64,000 bases of DNA, taken from positions 265,879,519 to 265,943,518 of the forward strand of contig CM040118.1 of the NCBI GenBank assembly GCA_022559845.1. Direction: 5' to 3'. This stretch comes from Amorphophallus konjac. Taxonomy: Eukaryota; Streptophyta; Magnoliopsida; Alismatales; Araceae. Every line of letters starts with the position of its first letter. Position 1 is the stretch's first letter. Below, in pieces: positions 46,413 to 58,524 of the stretch. Made by a program: the position numbers and the translations under genes. The notes beneath the pieces are model-generated. The model saw only the letters and a list, made by a program, of their open reading frames with translations, was not told the origin of the DNA and did no database searches.

Positions 46413-47454
46413 GCCTCGATTGAGCCACAAGTAACCGGTCTCGGATAATACGAATATTTTGTGATGACTCCGAGATAAGATCCGGTCCAAGCCATTGCTT
46501 CTCGCCAACCTCATCCCAACATAATGGAGAACGACAGCTCCTTCCATACAAAGCCTCGAAAGGTGTCATCTGTATGCTATATTGATAACTATTGTTGTAG
46601 GCGAATTCTATCAATGCTAAATGATCGCTCCAACTTCCACCGAAGTCGATCATACAAGCTCTCAACATATCTTCCACTATTTGATTAGTTCTCTCGGTCT
46701 GTCCATCTGTTTGCGGATGAAATGCAGTGCTAAAATTCAGACGGGTACCAAGAGATTCTTGCAATCCTTTCCAAAAATGAGAAGTAAATCTCGGATCTCT
46801 ATCGGATATAATGTTGACTGGGATACCATGAAGCCTAACCACTTCCTTTAAATATAATGCTGCCAGCACATCGACTGTCCACTTGGACTTAATAGATAAG
46901 AAATGTGCGGATTTAGTCAGTCGATCCACAATTACCCATATAGCATCATAACCACCTCGAGTCTTAGGAAGACCCAGAATGAAATCCATATCAATACTCT
47001 CCCACTTCCATTGGGGTATATCAAGTGGTTTCAATTTACCTGCCGGTCTGAAATGCTCGGCCTTTACTTGTTGACAAACAAGACATGTACTCACGAAATT
47101 TGCAATTTCCCTTTTCATGTTCGGCCACCAAAATGACCTTTTCAAATCCTTGAACATCTTAGTGCCTCCCGGATGGATAGTATATTTGGATCTATGGGCT
47201 TCTTCAAGAATCCGATTCTTTATATTAGCCTCATTCGGTACACAAGTTCTACCTTGAAATAATAATCTTCCATCATCGGCTATCGAGAAATCAGGTCTGC
47301 TACTCAAGCTTTCCTTAATCTCGACTAGCTTGGGATCAATATCTTGCAATAACTTGATTTCTACCAACAATTCGGGCTTCAGTTGCAACTGGGAAATCAA
47401 TATCCGGTCATTATCAATATTGATATCCAGACTAGCCATTTGCTCCAGTAATTT
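46413..47454 (-). CDS. RT-E integrase (zinc finger and core)
   Basis: Same frame as gag-pol, directly after the stop at 47455-47457. Zinc finger H...H and CLVCQQ around 47085-47170; core with MDFILGLPKTRGG, ISDRDPRFTSHFW and TERTNQIVEDML supplying D, D and E. Then [30 protein letters not shown]. It runs into the 5S-bearing insertion after LLVAQSR. The host frame continues at 46215. Inserts the element's cDNA in the nucleus. Confidence 0.92.
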
Positions 47455-50382
47455 CTATTCTTGTAACATAAGACTAGATATCTTAGCCACAGGCTTCCGA
47501 CTTAAAGCATCAGCAACCACATTGCCTTTGCCCGGGTGATACTTAATAGAAAAGTCGAAATCCTTTATATACTCCAACCATCTTCTTTGTCTCATGTTCA
47601 ATTCCTTTTGAGAAAATAAGTATTTCAGACTTTTGTGATCCGAAAATACCGTAAATGATTCACCATATAAGTAGTGCCTCCAAATCTTCAAAGCAAATAC
47701 CACGGCTGCCAATTCCAAATCATGAACTGGATAATTAACTTCATGCTTTCTTAACTGCCTAGAAGAATAGGCAATCACCTTGCCGTGCTGCATAAGCACA
47801 CAGCCTAAGCCAATACCAGAAGCATCAGTGTAAACAACGAAACCACCCTCACTAGAAGGTAAGGTTAAAATAGGGGCAGTAGTCAGACAATCCTTCAGAG
47901 TCTGAAAACTCCGTTGGCATTCAATTGACCACTCAAACTTAATCTCTTTGCGGGTTAACTTCGTCAGAGGTACCGCAATCTTAGAGAAATCTTGAATAAA
48001 CCTTCGATAGTAACCAGCCAGGCCAAGAAAACTCCTCACTTCAGTAACACTGGTAGGTTGTTCCCAATTCTTTACTGCTTCCACCTTCGATAGATCTACA
48101 GAAATACCATCCTTGGTAATAATATGTCCTAGAAAAGACACCTCTTGTAACCAGAAATCACACTTGCTCAACTTAGCATATAATTGGTGATCTCTCAATA
48201 ATTGTAAAGCCATCCTCAGATGCTCGGCATGTTCTCTTTCACTCTTGGAATATATCAAAATATCATCTATGAATACCACAACCCATTGATCAAGGTAGGG
48301 TCGGAACACACTGTTCATTAACTGTATGAAAGCTGCCGGTGCATTCGTTAACCCAAAAGGCATAACGACAAACTCATAATGACCATACCGGCTACGGAAA
48401 GCTGATTTATAAATATCCTCTTCTTTAATCCGTAACTGGTGATATCCAGATCGAAGATCGATCTTAGAAAAATAAGAAGCTCCAGTAATCTGGTCAAATA
48501 ACTCATCAATCCTTGGCAAAGGATACTTGTTCTTGACAGTCAACTGGTTAAGTTGCCGATAATCGATGCATAATCTCATCGAACCATCTTTCTTCCGAAC
48601 AAACAATACAGGAGCTCCCCAAGGGGAAACACTCGGGCGAATAAAACCCTTCTCGAGTAATTCCAACAATTGCTGCTTCAATTCCCGCAATTCCGCAGGA
48701 GACATGCGATAAGGGGCTTTAGAAATAGGAGACGATCCAGGAATAAGATCAATAGAGAATGTAACTTCACGCTGAGGCGGAAGTCCTGGTAACTCCTCTG
48801 GAAATACGTCCGAAAATTCTCGGACAATAGAAATGTCCTTAATCTCGATCTGCTGTTCAGGGGACGCATGAGCAAAAGCCAGAAAAGCTTCGCATCCACG
48901 CCTCAATAACTTATCAGCACGAAGAGTCGAGATAAGAGAGATAGAACTAGGGTGTTTCACTCCCTTGAAGGATAATCCGGGGTGTCTAGAAAAAGACACG
49001 GAACAAGAACTACAATGAACATTGGCCTCATACCGAGCCAACCAATCCGCTCCTAGGATTACATCGTAATCCTTCATGTCCATACAAATCAAATCAGCTG
49101 GAAAATTCTGATCATTCACCATAACCTTACTAGAAGGATAGTAATGCTGAATTGCCGATTTAGAACCAATAGGGGTTGATATTTCTAACGGAGAACTCAA
49201 CAAAACAGGTGCCATAGCTAAAGATTTAGCAAATCTCCGTGAAATAAAAGAATGTGTTGCACCAGTATCAATTAGAACAAAAGCTGGCAAGTCGAATATA
49301 ACAAGAGTACCTTCGACGAGTCCACCCTCCTCGGCGATATCTTTTTCCTTTGCATGGAGAGTCTGGAGCCTGCCTTGAGGCTTCTTGAAATTTAGAGGTT
49401 TTACCGGGATAGCTTGTTCCGATAATAAAGGACAGTTGGGTATACGGTGCTCTTTGCTTCCACACCGCAGACATGCACCTAGCTTGCGCCAACAATCTTC
49501 CATCTTGTGACCAGGACGATCACAATATCGGCATACGCCCTTGAATGGAATCATAGAATCATGTTTCTTGTCTTCTTGTCGCGGCATTTTGCCTTTCCAC
49601 GAACCAGAACCAGAACTTGAACCAGAACTAGTAAAGGGTCTTTTCTTGCTCGGGTCAGTGCCAAATCCAGGTTTAACATTCTTGAGTGCCTTCGGTTGCT
49701 CTTTCTTGTTACCTTGACCACAAATCCTTTCAGTCATTTCCAAAGTATCTTCTAATATTTGTGCCTTTCTTACCATCTCGGAATATGTAGAAATTTCCAG
49801 TGGTGCAAGTTGATTGATATAATGAAGTCGAAGACCATTGAGGAAACGCTTCGCCTTCATTCTCTCAGTCGAAATAAGATGTCTTGCATAACGAGAGAGT
49901 CGTGAAAACTGAGCCTCATATTCTGATACCGATAAACTTCGCTGCTTTAAAGCTGCGAATTCTGCTCCCTTCTTTTCTTGCACGCGGTCAGAAAAATATT
50001 TATCATTGAAATATTCCTTGAATTCTTCCCACGAGACTTGTTGATCTCCGAGAGTCGGCTTAACAGACTCCCACCAAGCACGTGCATCACGTTCCAGTTG
50101 GAAAACGGATAAAAGAACACGTTCTTGGTCAGTGCATTGCATGACCTCAAAAATTCTTGCCATCTCGTCGAGCCAATTCTCAGCTTCATCGGGATCAGTT
50201 GAACCAGCGAATCTAGGCGGGTTCATTCCTCGGAAATTCCGATATAAATCACCAGTGCCATGAGCTGCGCCATGAGGTGCCGCTCCAGCTCCAGCTCCTG
50301 CCTGAGCCAGTGCATTCAAGGCTTGCGTAAGTCCTTGAACTGTACGCTGTAACTTCCTCATCTCAACACGATTGGCTGCCAT
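47455..50382 (-). CDS. RT-E gag-pol: capsid, zinc knuckles, protease, reverse transcriptase, RNase H
   Basis: 975 codons without interruption. gag about 1-290 ([28 protein letters not shown]), then two CX2CX4HX4C knuckles ([14 protein letters not shown] and [14 protein letters not shown]), protease with [13 protein letters not shown] at about residue 370, the [14 protein letters not shown] linker, RT with [38 protein letters not shown] and catalytic FIDD ([11 protein letters not shown]), and RNase H with [16 protein letters not shown] and [19 protein letters not shown]. It ends at a TAG just past ADALSRKP and SSLM, where relatives have a Trp codon. Start ATG is 204 bp from the PBS side, like RT-C. 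Without the stop the frame would run on into integrase. Confidence 0.95.
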   Translation of the reverse strand: MAANRVEMRKLQRTVQGLTQALNALAQAGAGAGAAPHGAAHGTGDLYRNFRGMNPPRFAGSTDPDEAENWLDEMARIFEVMQCTDQERVLLSVFQLERDARAWWESVKPTLGDQQVSWEEFKEYFNDKYFSDRVQEKKGAEFAALKQRSLSVSEYEAQFSRLSRYARHLISTERMKAKRFLNGLRLHYINQLAPLEISTYSEMVRKAQILEDTLEMTERICGQGNKKEQPKALKNVKPGFGTDPSKKRPFTSSGSSSGSGSWKGKMPRQEDKKHDSMIPFKGVCRYCDRPGHKMEDCWRKLGACLRCGSKEHRIPNCPLLSEQAIPVKPLNFKKPQGRLQTLHAKEKDIAEEGGLVEGTLVIFDLPAFVLIDTGATHSFISRRFAKSLAMAPVLLSSPLEISTPIGSKSAIQHYYPSSKVMVNDQNFPADLICMDMKDYDVILGADWLARYEANVHCSSCSVSFSRHPGLSFKGVKHPSSISLISTLRADKLLRRGCEAFLAFAHASPEQQIEIKDISIVREFSDVFPEELPGLPPQREVTFSIDLIPGSSPISKAPYRMSPAELRELKQQLLELLEKGFIRPSVSPWGAPVLFVRKKDGSMRLCIDYRQLNQLTVKNKYPLPRIDELFDQITGASYFSKIDLRSGYHQLRIKEEDIYKSAFRSRYGHYEFVVMPFGLTNAPAAFIQLMNSVFRPYLDQWVVVFIDDILIYSKSEREHAEHLRMALQLLRDHQLYAKLSKCDFWLQEVSFLGHIITKDGISVDLSKVEAVKNWEQPTSVTEVRSFLGLAGYYRRFIQDFSKIAVPLTKLTRKEIKFEWSIECQRSFQTLKDCLTTAPILTLPSSEGGFVVYTDASGIGLGCVLMQHGKVIAYSSRQLRKHEVNYPVHDLELAAVVFALKIWRHYLYGESFTVFSDHKSLKYLFSQKELNMRQRRWLEYIKDFDFSIKYHPGKGNVVADALSRKPVAKISSLMLQE

Positions 50383-50575
50383 TTCTAGTTAAGTGCCTAT
50401 AAAATAGTTACTCGGATTATTTATGAGAGAAGAACTTCTTAGATGAGAAGAACATGATTATGGTTAAATAACTTAACCCAAATTTCTACCCAATTCTCAC
50501 AAGGTTGTTTTCTTAAGCCTATAACCAATAAACCTATAACATTAAAGTGAAATACCTAGGACAAATTGACCTAGT

Positions 50576-50586
50576 CTCTGATACCA
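50576..50586 (-). promoter_or_regulatory. RT-E primer-binding site
   Basis: Minus strand TGGTATCAGAG, seven bases past the LTR end, complementary to initiator tRNA-Met. Confidence 0.88.
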
Positions 50587-50593
50587 ACTAAAC

Positions 50594-53289
50594 TGTCACG
50601 CCCCGATGCGGAATCTCGGGACGTACGGTTAGGGGCAAGCGAGCAATAATTCCGAACCATTGCAAACCATTGCACAAAAGGTTGGAAAGGATAATAATCA
50701 GAGTTTTATTGATAATAAAGTTGAGTACACTGGGTAGAACAACTACATCCAAATAATAAGCAAAATACTAGAACAATCTCTCACTAATACTAAGGGTACA
50801 AACTGACTCAATAAACTAAAACTATCTCTCGATATCACTCCAGTCCATTCCCGACAAGTTCATCACCTGGAAAGAGGGGAAAAGTAGGAGTGAGCTAAAC
50901 GCGCTCAGTAGATAACCACAAACAGGTTTACGTAATTAACCATTGATTTCCAATTTATATGAAATGCAGTAAATAAAGAATGACGATACGATAAAAGAAA
51001 CAATGTAAAAGATATCTTGCAAGGTCAAGAAATATAACAATTTACCAAGTAATGAACAAGTAAAGTAACAGTAGATAATTTGGCCAGCAAGTATGTTACA
51101 CATGTAACCAAGTAAATACGCACGAGTCAAGTAACAAGAGTTTGTCATAGACGTAACATGTCAAGTCAAGTATTCGGGTGCAATGCCTCACCCTGTCATA
51201 AACATCCCAATGGGCTCAATATCTTTTCGGGCGCTCTCCCCAGGACCAGACCGGGCCCTTATGATGCGTTGGCATTTCATTTCAATTGGATCACCGATCC
51301 CCCGTCTAGACATAGTCAATTATAGCCAATATAATCAGATGAATTTCTGTCGGGTACAAGATGTAAAGGACGACACTCGCCTCCTTTGATTCAAGAGTAT
51401 AACCACGATGAAAAACCCAAAACAAGGTAGTCGTACGGCAAACACCGGGCCGTACTCACATGAGTAACGAGTCACGGGGCCAAGAATGAACGGTTGACAG
51501 TAAGCCGTTCGAGAGAGAGAAGTAAGTTCCGAAGAACGAATATACGAACCATTCGGGTCGTATTTTAAGAAATACGGTTCAAGAGAATCCGTATTAAGCA
51601 TAACGATAATATCTAATTATAAGATAATTTATGCAAAATAGTCACCGGGTTGCCAATAACAATTAAACCAACCAATTTCAGTTTAATGCCCATTGATCAA
51701 TTCCGGGCTCAAATATGACCGAAGATTATCCAAGGGTAATCGGTCAATTAATCAAGTTAAAACAATAGTCATGATGTAACTGTAATTTACCACGGTAAAA
51801 ATGTTCTACGGTAAAAATGTAAAGTTTACCGGATGGAGTGTCCGGCTAATTGGTCAAAGACTTGCCATAAGTCGGCCAGTAATTTTCTGGTTTACAGTAA
51901 TTTACAGAAATTACCTATGGTAAAGTTTAGCTATTTACCATACTTATTCAATTTATCCAAAGTTACAAGTGAATTTCAATGATTTTCACTTTAAACAATT
52001 TATCAAAAAAGATATTGCAAATAACAGAAATTTACTCATGTCATTATCTGTTATTTATGTGGATTGTCAATTTTTACTAATTAACATTGTTAAATGGGTC
52101 AAATAGCAAAAAAAATAGTTTTCTGGAAGTTAAACGGATGACAGTGGGCCGTTAAACCTACTGGCTGTAAAACAGTTATCATTGGGCCGTTTTATACAAG
52201 GCGGGCGGTTCTAATTGGGCCGTTTGTATAAGTCGGGCGGGCAGTTCTGAACCGTCTAAGAGATAAAGTGGTCCGATTGGAACCGTTAATCCCTGTAACA
52301 CGGGAACAGCGAAACAGAAGCATAAATCCGGCGTTTAAGGCTTCAATTCATGCATTTGAGTACGTAAATAAATGGAAAAGCATGGTTTCTACAAGCTAAC
52401 ATGATGCCCTTTCATTCCATTTATCAAATTCAAGATTTGTGCCATGGTTACCTACCTTAACCGATGAAATAAGGAAAGATGAATGGGGAAGAAGATGAAC
52501 AGTAGACTTGCAGAGCTTCTTCACAGCAGCAAGAACCCTTTTGTGTTTAAGAGATGTTTAAGGGGGCTTCCTCTACTTATAGGTTTGGAAGAGGAGTGTT
52601 TAATCTTCACACACGGTTTGGTCAGAGCCGCAAAATCCTTTGCATTGTTGACAACGTGTTTCTGCCAACCAAAACACGGTTTCACGTGTTTCTCAAGGTA
52701 AGGTTAGCCTAATCTAAGCCTAATCCAAAAGATTAAGGAATGGTTAACTAAAACCTCAATTTAATATTACTAAATGATTTTTAATGAATTGGACCCAAAA
52801 GACAAAATTACTAATCAAGACATGCTCTTTCATAATATGATTTTTATGGAATTTTATCACGAGGTTTATTGTTAATCTCCCAATCTTAAGATTAAAATAA
52901 GAATTTAACCCAATGTTCAACGGTTTAGTCGATAGAGAGAGTTTCTGATTTTTACCGATGAAACTTCAGAAGACAAAGTTGCTAAGAAAAATACCCTCTA
53001 TCAGATGTGATTTTTACAGATTTTTCTAAGGTAATTGTATTTTCGTATGAATAGTGTTTTTCGCGTTTTTAAGTCAGGCTTAAATCACTGATTAAGCCAT
53101 GTAAATGATTTTATTAGGGTCAAGTACAGAAGACCAAAGTGTTTACCATGGTCTTTACTAATTAACTACCATTTTTCGGAATTTTTATATGATAGTCAAA
53201 AATTTTACTATTTACTATTTACCACAGTCACTATTCAACATTTACTATTTACGAAATTTAATATTTGTACAGAAACTCGGGGTCTTACA
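50594..53289 (-). repeat. RT-E 5' LTR (2696 bp)
   Basis: Same length as 42996-45691 and about 99 % identical by eye. A TATA-like CCTATAAGTAG lies near 52576-52584 on the minus strand; the other LTR has CCTTTAAGTAG there. Confidence 0.95.
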
Positions 53290-53495
53290 TTCAGGCTTGT
53301 GGGTACAACCCGCCCGGCGTCCTAGTGGGAATCCCAGACTCGCGGGGGCTTATAGAGGTCTCATAATAGAGGTCCCAGTCCGACGGAAGGAATATCCGGC
53401 GGAGAGTCCCAACTATTACAAGGAAAATAGCTTTAATTCCAATACATATTTCAAAATTTTTCTTTTATATTTTATTATTTAACCGAGGTGTTACA

Positions 53496-55717
53496 GATGG
53501 GATTTCTGTTGATTCGTCAAAGGTCGAGGCTGTAAATAATTGGGAAAGACCTACAAACGCAACTGAAGTCTGAAGCTTCTTAGGTCTAGCTGGCTATTAC
53601 AAGCGATTCATCAAGGACTTCTCTAAAATCGCCATTCCTCTTACTACGCTGACCCGCAAGGAGATTCCTTATAAGTGGGATGAAGCCTGTGAGAAAAGTT
53701 TTCATGTCTTGAAGGATCATCTGACAACTACCAGAGTCTTGGCATTACCAACTGAAGGATAGAAGTTCGAGGTATATACCGATGCATTTGGCATTGGCCT
53801 CGGATATGTGTTAATGCAACAAGGGAGAGTCATTGCCTACTCTTCCCGACAATTAAAGAAGCATGAGGAGAACTACACGGTACATGACCTAGAATTGGCC
53901 GCGGTAGTATTTTCTTTGAAGATCTGGAGACACTATCTCAACGGAAAGCAGTTTACCTTGTACTCCGATCACAAGAGTCTCAAGTATATATTTTCTCAAA
54001 AAGAATTGAATATGAGACAAAGGCGTTGGCTAGAGTATCTCAAGGACTTCGACTTTACAATACAATACCATCCTGACAAGTGTAATCCCGTTGTTGATGC
54101 CCTTAGTCGAAAGCCGAGAGCGTTATTGGCCAACTGTATTATCAAAGAGTGAAAGATGCTAGAATAATTCACTAAGCTTAATATAAGCATGGATAAGGAG
54201 GGAAGGTGTATTACTCTATCACACATGAGGATACAACCGGTTCTACTCTCCGAAATCAAAGGACTTCAAGACGATGACCCGGTGCTGGTGGAAATAAAAT
54301 GTAAGTTAGAAGAGTAACCCGATTTTAAGCAAGCATCAGATGTAAGATTGTTGTTCCAAGAAAGGACTTGTGTACCGAATTGTCCGGAATTGAAGAAAAA
54401 AATTTTAGAAGAAGCTCACCGATCTAGGTATACCATTCATCCCGAATCTACCAAGATATACCAGGACTTGAAACGGACCTTTTGGTGGTCTAACATGAAA
54501 AGAGAGGTAGCAGACTTTATTTCTCGATGTCTCACGTGCGAACAAGTCAAGGCGGAACACCAAAAGGTAAGCTACATCCTCTAGACATTCCCAAGTGAAA
54601 GTGGGAGGATATCGGCATGGACTTCATTATGAGTCTGTCTAAATCTAAAGGTGAACATGATGGAATATGGGTTATCATAAATCATTTGACCAAGTCGGCA
54701 CACTTCTTTCCTATAAAGAGCCGATGGTCGGTCGATGTTCTAGCCGCCTTATACATCAAAGAAGTCGTTAGACTGCATGGAGTTCCCGTGTCGATCGTGT
54801 CTGACCAAGACCCGTGCTTCACTTCTCATTTCTGGAAGGGTCTACAACATTCGTTGGGGATAAGACTCAACTTTAGTACAGCTTTTCATCCTCAAACGAA
54901 TGGTCAGACCGAGAGAACAAACCAAGTAGTAGAGGACATGCTACGAGCTTGTATTATTTGATTTTGGTGGAAGCTGGGATGATCATTTACCCCTAGTCGA
55001 GTTTGCATATAACAATAGTTACCAGGCAAGTATCCAAATGGCACCTTTCGAGGCATTATACAGAAGGAGTTGCCGCTCACCACTATGTTCGGACGAAGTC
55101 GTAGAAAAGTAACTACTAGGCCCATACATGGTAAGAGACACCACTGAAAAGATTCAACTCATTAGAGAAAGACTCAAGATGGCTCTGTCTAGACAAAAGA
55201 CTTATGTCGATATTAGAAGGAGACACCTCGAGTTCCAAGTTGGAGACCACGTCTTTCTTAAGGTTTCCCCAGGATGAGGTATTAGAAGATTTGGTGTTAA
55301 TGGCAAGCTTACCCCAAGATATATCGGTCCCTTCGAAGTACTAGAAAGGGTTGGCGAGGTTGCCCATTAGATCGCCTTGCCACCGCAGCTATCCGAAGTG
55401 CACAATGTATTTCACATTTCTATGCTCAAGAAGTATGTTCATGACCCATCTCACGTCATAGATCATGACAACCTGGTGATACGAAAGGATCTTACTTATG
55501 AACAAAGACCATTGAGGCTCCTTGGTCGCGAGGTTCGTGTGTTGAGGAACAAAACTATTCCCATGATAAAGGTACAGTGGAGCAAGTGCTCAGAACAAGA
55601 GGTCACATGGGAGATCAAAGAATCTATGAAGAAAAGATTCCCGGACTTAATTCAAAATTGTAAGTATTTTGCACCCTCCATGTCTATATGCAATTGAATT
55701 TGGGGACCAAATTCTTT
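53496..55717 (+). pseudogene. RT-C pol, end of RT, RNase H, integrase and C-terminal domain
   Basis: Resumes in the RT at [16 protein letters not shown], continues through [17 protein letters not shown], RNase H with [16 protein letters not shown] (Ser to Phe, Cys to Tyr changes) and KIWRHYL, integrase zinc finger (CLTCEQVKAEH), core with MDFIMSLSKSKG, VSDQDPCFTSHFW and QTERTNQVVEDML, and the end HISMLKKYVHDPSH, VQWSKC and VTWEIKES. Stops near 53570, 53761, 54150 (RNase H-integrase border), 54165, 54316, 54596, 54960, 55110, 55276 and 55368. Several conserved motifs are changed, in keeping with age. Confidence 0.9.
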
Positions 55718-55730
55718 AAGTGGGGGAGGG
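55718..55730 (+). promoter_or_regulatory. RT-C polypurine tract
   Basis: AAGTGGGGGAGGG before TGTAATACCCC. Confidence 0.85.
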
Positions 55731-55806
55731 TGTAATACCCCAAATAAATATATGTGTGTATAGTAGGATGGAGATGAATTTAAAATAACAAAACCCAAAA
55801 ATACAC
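55731..55806 (+). repeat. RT-C 3' LTR, first 76 bp
   Basis: Starts TGTAATACCCCAAATAAATA after the PPT and is cut at 55806 by the poly(A) end of the LINE. The remainder would lie right of the LINE, possibly outside the window. Confidence 0.75.
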
Positions 55807-55935
55807 TTTTTTTTAATCAGAAAAACCTAACATAGAGATCAATGGGAGAGTGCACCCCTTACCAGCGGTAAGGAGAAAGCCACTCCACCATCAGACCACT
55901 ATGAGGCAATTTATTTCATTGATGAAGAAAATGAG

Positions 55936-58524
55936 TTACATCAATTTGATACTAGGCAAGCCTAGTGAATCCAGCCGAGCCGCACCTTTTATAATGAAAG
56001 GGAGCTCACTGTAAGAATAAAAAGAATTACATTTAGTAGTGCAAGCTAATGAAGCAAGAAGGTCTGCAATAGTATTGGCTTCTCTGTAGATATGAGACAA
56101 AGAATCCTGCTGAGATATAGTGCTCCAGATTTCTCTGACAAAGCTAAGAATGGACCATGGGCAGTGAGTTTCCTTTTTGACAATTCGAACAAGGGTGAGA
56201 GAATCACATTCAATAAGGGCTGGATTAGAATTCACAGTCTTCAAGTATTTGATGCCATCAAGAAGGGCACGGGCTTCAGCTATAAGAGGATTGGAGTGAC
56301 CATAAAAGTGAGAGAAAGCAAGGATGGCCTTGCCTCTGTAGTCCCTGATAATACCACCTCCTCCAGTGTCTCCAGATAGCTTGCTGGCTCCATCAGTATT
56401 GAGTTTTATAGAAGGCCAGGGAGGGCAAATCCATCTCACAATCTTCATCTGTTGTCTGTCGGGAGCTTGATTTTTGATTCCCAGATGATCTAAGATTTTT
56501 CGGTTGAAGGACTTTGTTTCCTTGAGGCCAGCAGCCGAGCAGACCTTCTTAACTTGGAACATAATATGATGGATGAAATTGGGTTTTGAAAAAGATTTAT
56601 CCTCATATTTGATATTGTTCCTGGTTTTCCAAATTTCCCACATACCATATCCAATGAAGGCAAGGGTGAAGAGAGCAAAGGCCGAACCTGGCTGAGCAAG
56701 GCTGATAGAGTGCAGAATGAATTCCCTGGTGGTTCGTCCTTCTAAGTGCAAACCTGCAGCTGTAAAGGTAGTCCAAATAGAGATAGCTATTTCATTGTTC
56801 AGGAATAAGTGAATGGGGTCTTCCACCTGCGAAATTCTACAGCATGAACATTTGGAACAGAGGACAACACCAACTCTTTGGACATTATCATCAGTCGGTA
56901 GACAGTTATTCATAATCTTCCATAAATGGACTGAAATTTTAGTAGGAACCCAATTAGACCACAGCCGATTCCAGGGGATACTAGACTGAAGATGACTATT
57001 AGTCATTGATTTGTAAGTTGAAGCAACTGTACACTGACCAGATGGAGAGAGACTCCAGATGCCCAAGTCCATTTCCTGATTCAGACAAACAGTTTTGATA
57101 GCTTGTTGGATATCATTAGAAGCCAAGGCATTCAGCAGGGCAGAATCTTCAGAAGTAGGGTTCAGTATGACATCTCTTACAGAGGGTTCAGGATTTGGAA
57201 TAAGTCCATCAGAAACATAGCTATATAAGCACTATTGGCCCAGCCAGTTGTCATACCAAAAATTAGTATTAATACCATTCCCAATAATGACTTTCTTGTA
57301 CTGAAGAATGTAGGCCTTAGCCTTCAGCCAGCTTCTTCTAGCAAAACCCTTCATGTTTCTGAAATTTGCCTCTCGGATGTGGCCTTTGTACAGATACTTG
57401 GCTCTAAAATAAGAAGCCCAAAGAGAATCAGTGTGAATAGCATTCCACATCATTTTAACTCGAAGAGCAGTTTCCATAAGCCTGATAGACATGATGCCAA
57501 GACCCCCTTTAGACTGTGGCCTACATAAAGCCTTCCAAGATTTCCAATGTCTCTTTTTGCCAAGGGGTGAAGATCCCCAAAAAAAATTAGCAAAGTCCTG
57601 CTCAATCTGATTATGAATACCAATATGCATAGGAGTAGAAGACAGAGAATAAATTGGTAATGAAGTAAGAACATGCCTAATAAGAACCAATCTGGCACCT
57701 TGGGATAAAAGGTTTGCCTTCCACCCAGAGATTCTCTTTTGAATAGTGTTGATGACCCCTGCAAAATAAATCTTTTTAGTTCTACCAATCATCAGAGGAA
57801 TGCCAAGATATTTATGAGGAAAAGATAGTCTTGAAAATCCAGTGAGATTTTGAATGCGCTGAGCAACAGAAATAGGCTTCTTGGGGTGAATTAAATAGCC
57901 ACTCTTGCTGACATTAATCAGTTGGCCTGATGCATGTTCATATGTGTGAAGAAGATTCAGTAAATTTCTAATAGAGGCAGAGGTGGCTTTACTGAAAACC
58001 AGAGTATTATCTGCAAACAGTAAGTGGGATATATTTGGGCATCTCTGGAGGCCTATGAACCATTCAACCCGGCCACTGCTGAAGGCGTCTCTAAGTGACC
58101 TGCTCAATGCTTCTTCAGCTATAACAAATAAAAAGGGTGCTATCGGGTCACCTTGACGTATACCTCTAGTTGATTTGAAAAAACCAGCAGTGTCTCCATT
58201 CAGTAAAATGGAAAACCAGCAATTGTTGATCAGTCTATCAATGAGAGCTATGAAATTGTTGCTGAAACCAAATCTGAGCATTACTGAATAGAGAAAATCC
58301 CATTCAACTCTATCATAGGCTTTAGCCATATCAAGCTTAAGCATAACATTAGAGCCTCTGGTTTTTCTGCCCAATTCAAAGGAGAGCTCTTGAGCCAGAG
58401 CAATATTTTCAATGATCTGTCTCCCCTTAACAAAAGTAGACTGCTCAGAAGAAATGATTCTGGGAAGAATGGTTGCCAATCTCTGTTTATGATTGAGGAA
58501 ATGATCTTGTAGAAAAAATTGCAT
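55936..58524 (-). pseudogene. LINE ORF2, reverse transcriptase C-part, zf-RVT and RNase H
   Basis: Minus strand. RT with STFVKGRQIIENIALAQE, LKLDMAKAYDRVEWDFL, RGIRQGDPIAPFLF and LLFADNTLVF, where the usual catalytic FADD is FADN. After RT come a zf-RVT segment (LWKIMNNCLPTDDN, CSKCSCC) and a plant-type RNase H with KLNTDGAS, IAEARALLDGI, IECDSLTLV and HIYREANTIADLLA. One in-frame TAG at 57232-57234 follows FWYDNWLGQ. The start of this frame overlaps the preceding endonuclease-RT frame around 58490-58510, marking a frameshift. Confidence 0.92.

Larger units (their letters stand above)
42996..53289 (-). mobile_element. RT-E: young, almost intact Ty3/gypsy chromovirus (Tekay/Del-like)
   Basis: Flanked by TTCAG (42991-42995 and 53290-53294). 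LTRs 42996-45691 and 50594-53289, each 2696 bp and differing by about 25-28 bases by eye (about 1 %). PBS and PPT on the minus strand. gag-pol reads 50382 to 45753 with one in-frame stop and one small insertion (46216-46412). Apart from these it looks complete. Confidence 0.95.
37344..53495 (-). mobile_element. RT-D: internally deleted Ty3/gypsy element with long LTRs, nested in RT-C
   Basis: Left LTR 37344-40796; internal region 40797-41444 (only 648 bp); right LTR 41445-42995 plus 53295-53495, split by RT-E. Flanking duplication GATGC (37339-37343) and GATGG (53496-53500), one mismatch. The minus orientation is set by a PBS (41428-41440) and PPT (40797-40810) on the minus strand. Nearly all gag-pol is gone, so it would have depended on a related element for movement. 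Confidence 0.87.
41445..53495 (-). repeat. RT-D 5' LTR, split by RT-E and internally deleted
   Basis: Parts 41445-42995 and 53295-53495, joined by removing RT-E and one TTCAG. Compared with the left LTR it lacks 39023-40727 (about 1.7 kb). The join falls at ACAAG, which is present at both ends of the missing piece. Total about 1.75 kb against 3453 bp. Confidence 0.87.
32446..55806 (+). mobile_element. RT-C: Ty3/gypsy chromovirus, outermost element of the nest
   Basis: Remaining parts are an LTR fragment (32446-33167), PBS, gag start (33338-33541), gag-pol middle (35352-37343), pol end (53496-55717), PPT and the first 76 bp of the 3' LTR (55731-55806). It is interrupted by RT-B (in the 5' LTR), a solo LTR (in gag), RT-D (in RT) and a LINE (in the 3' LTR). 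The protein pieces follow one another in order across each interruption. Many stops mark it as old. Confidence 0.88.
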
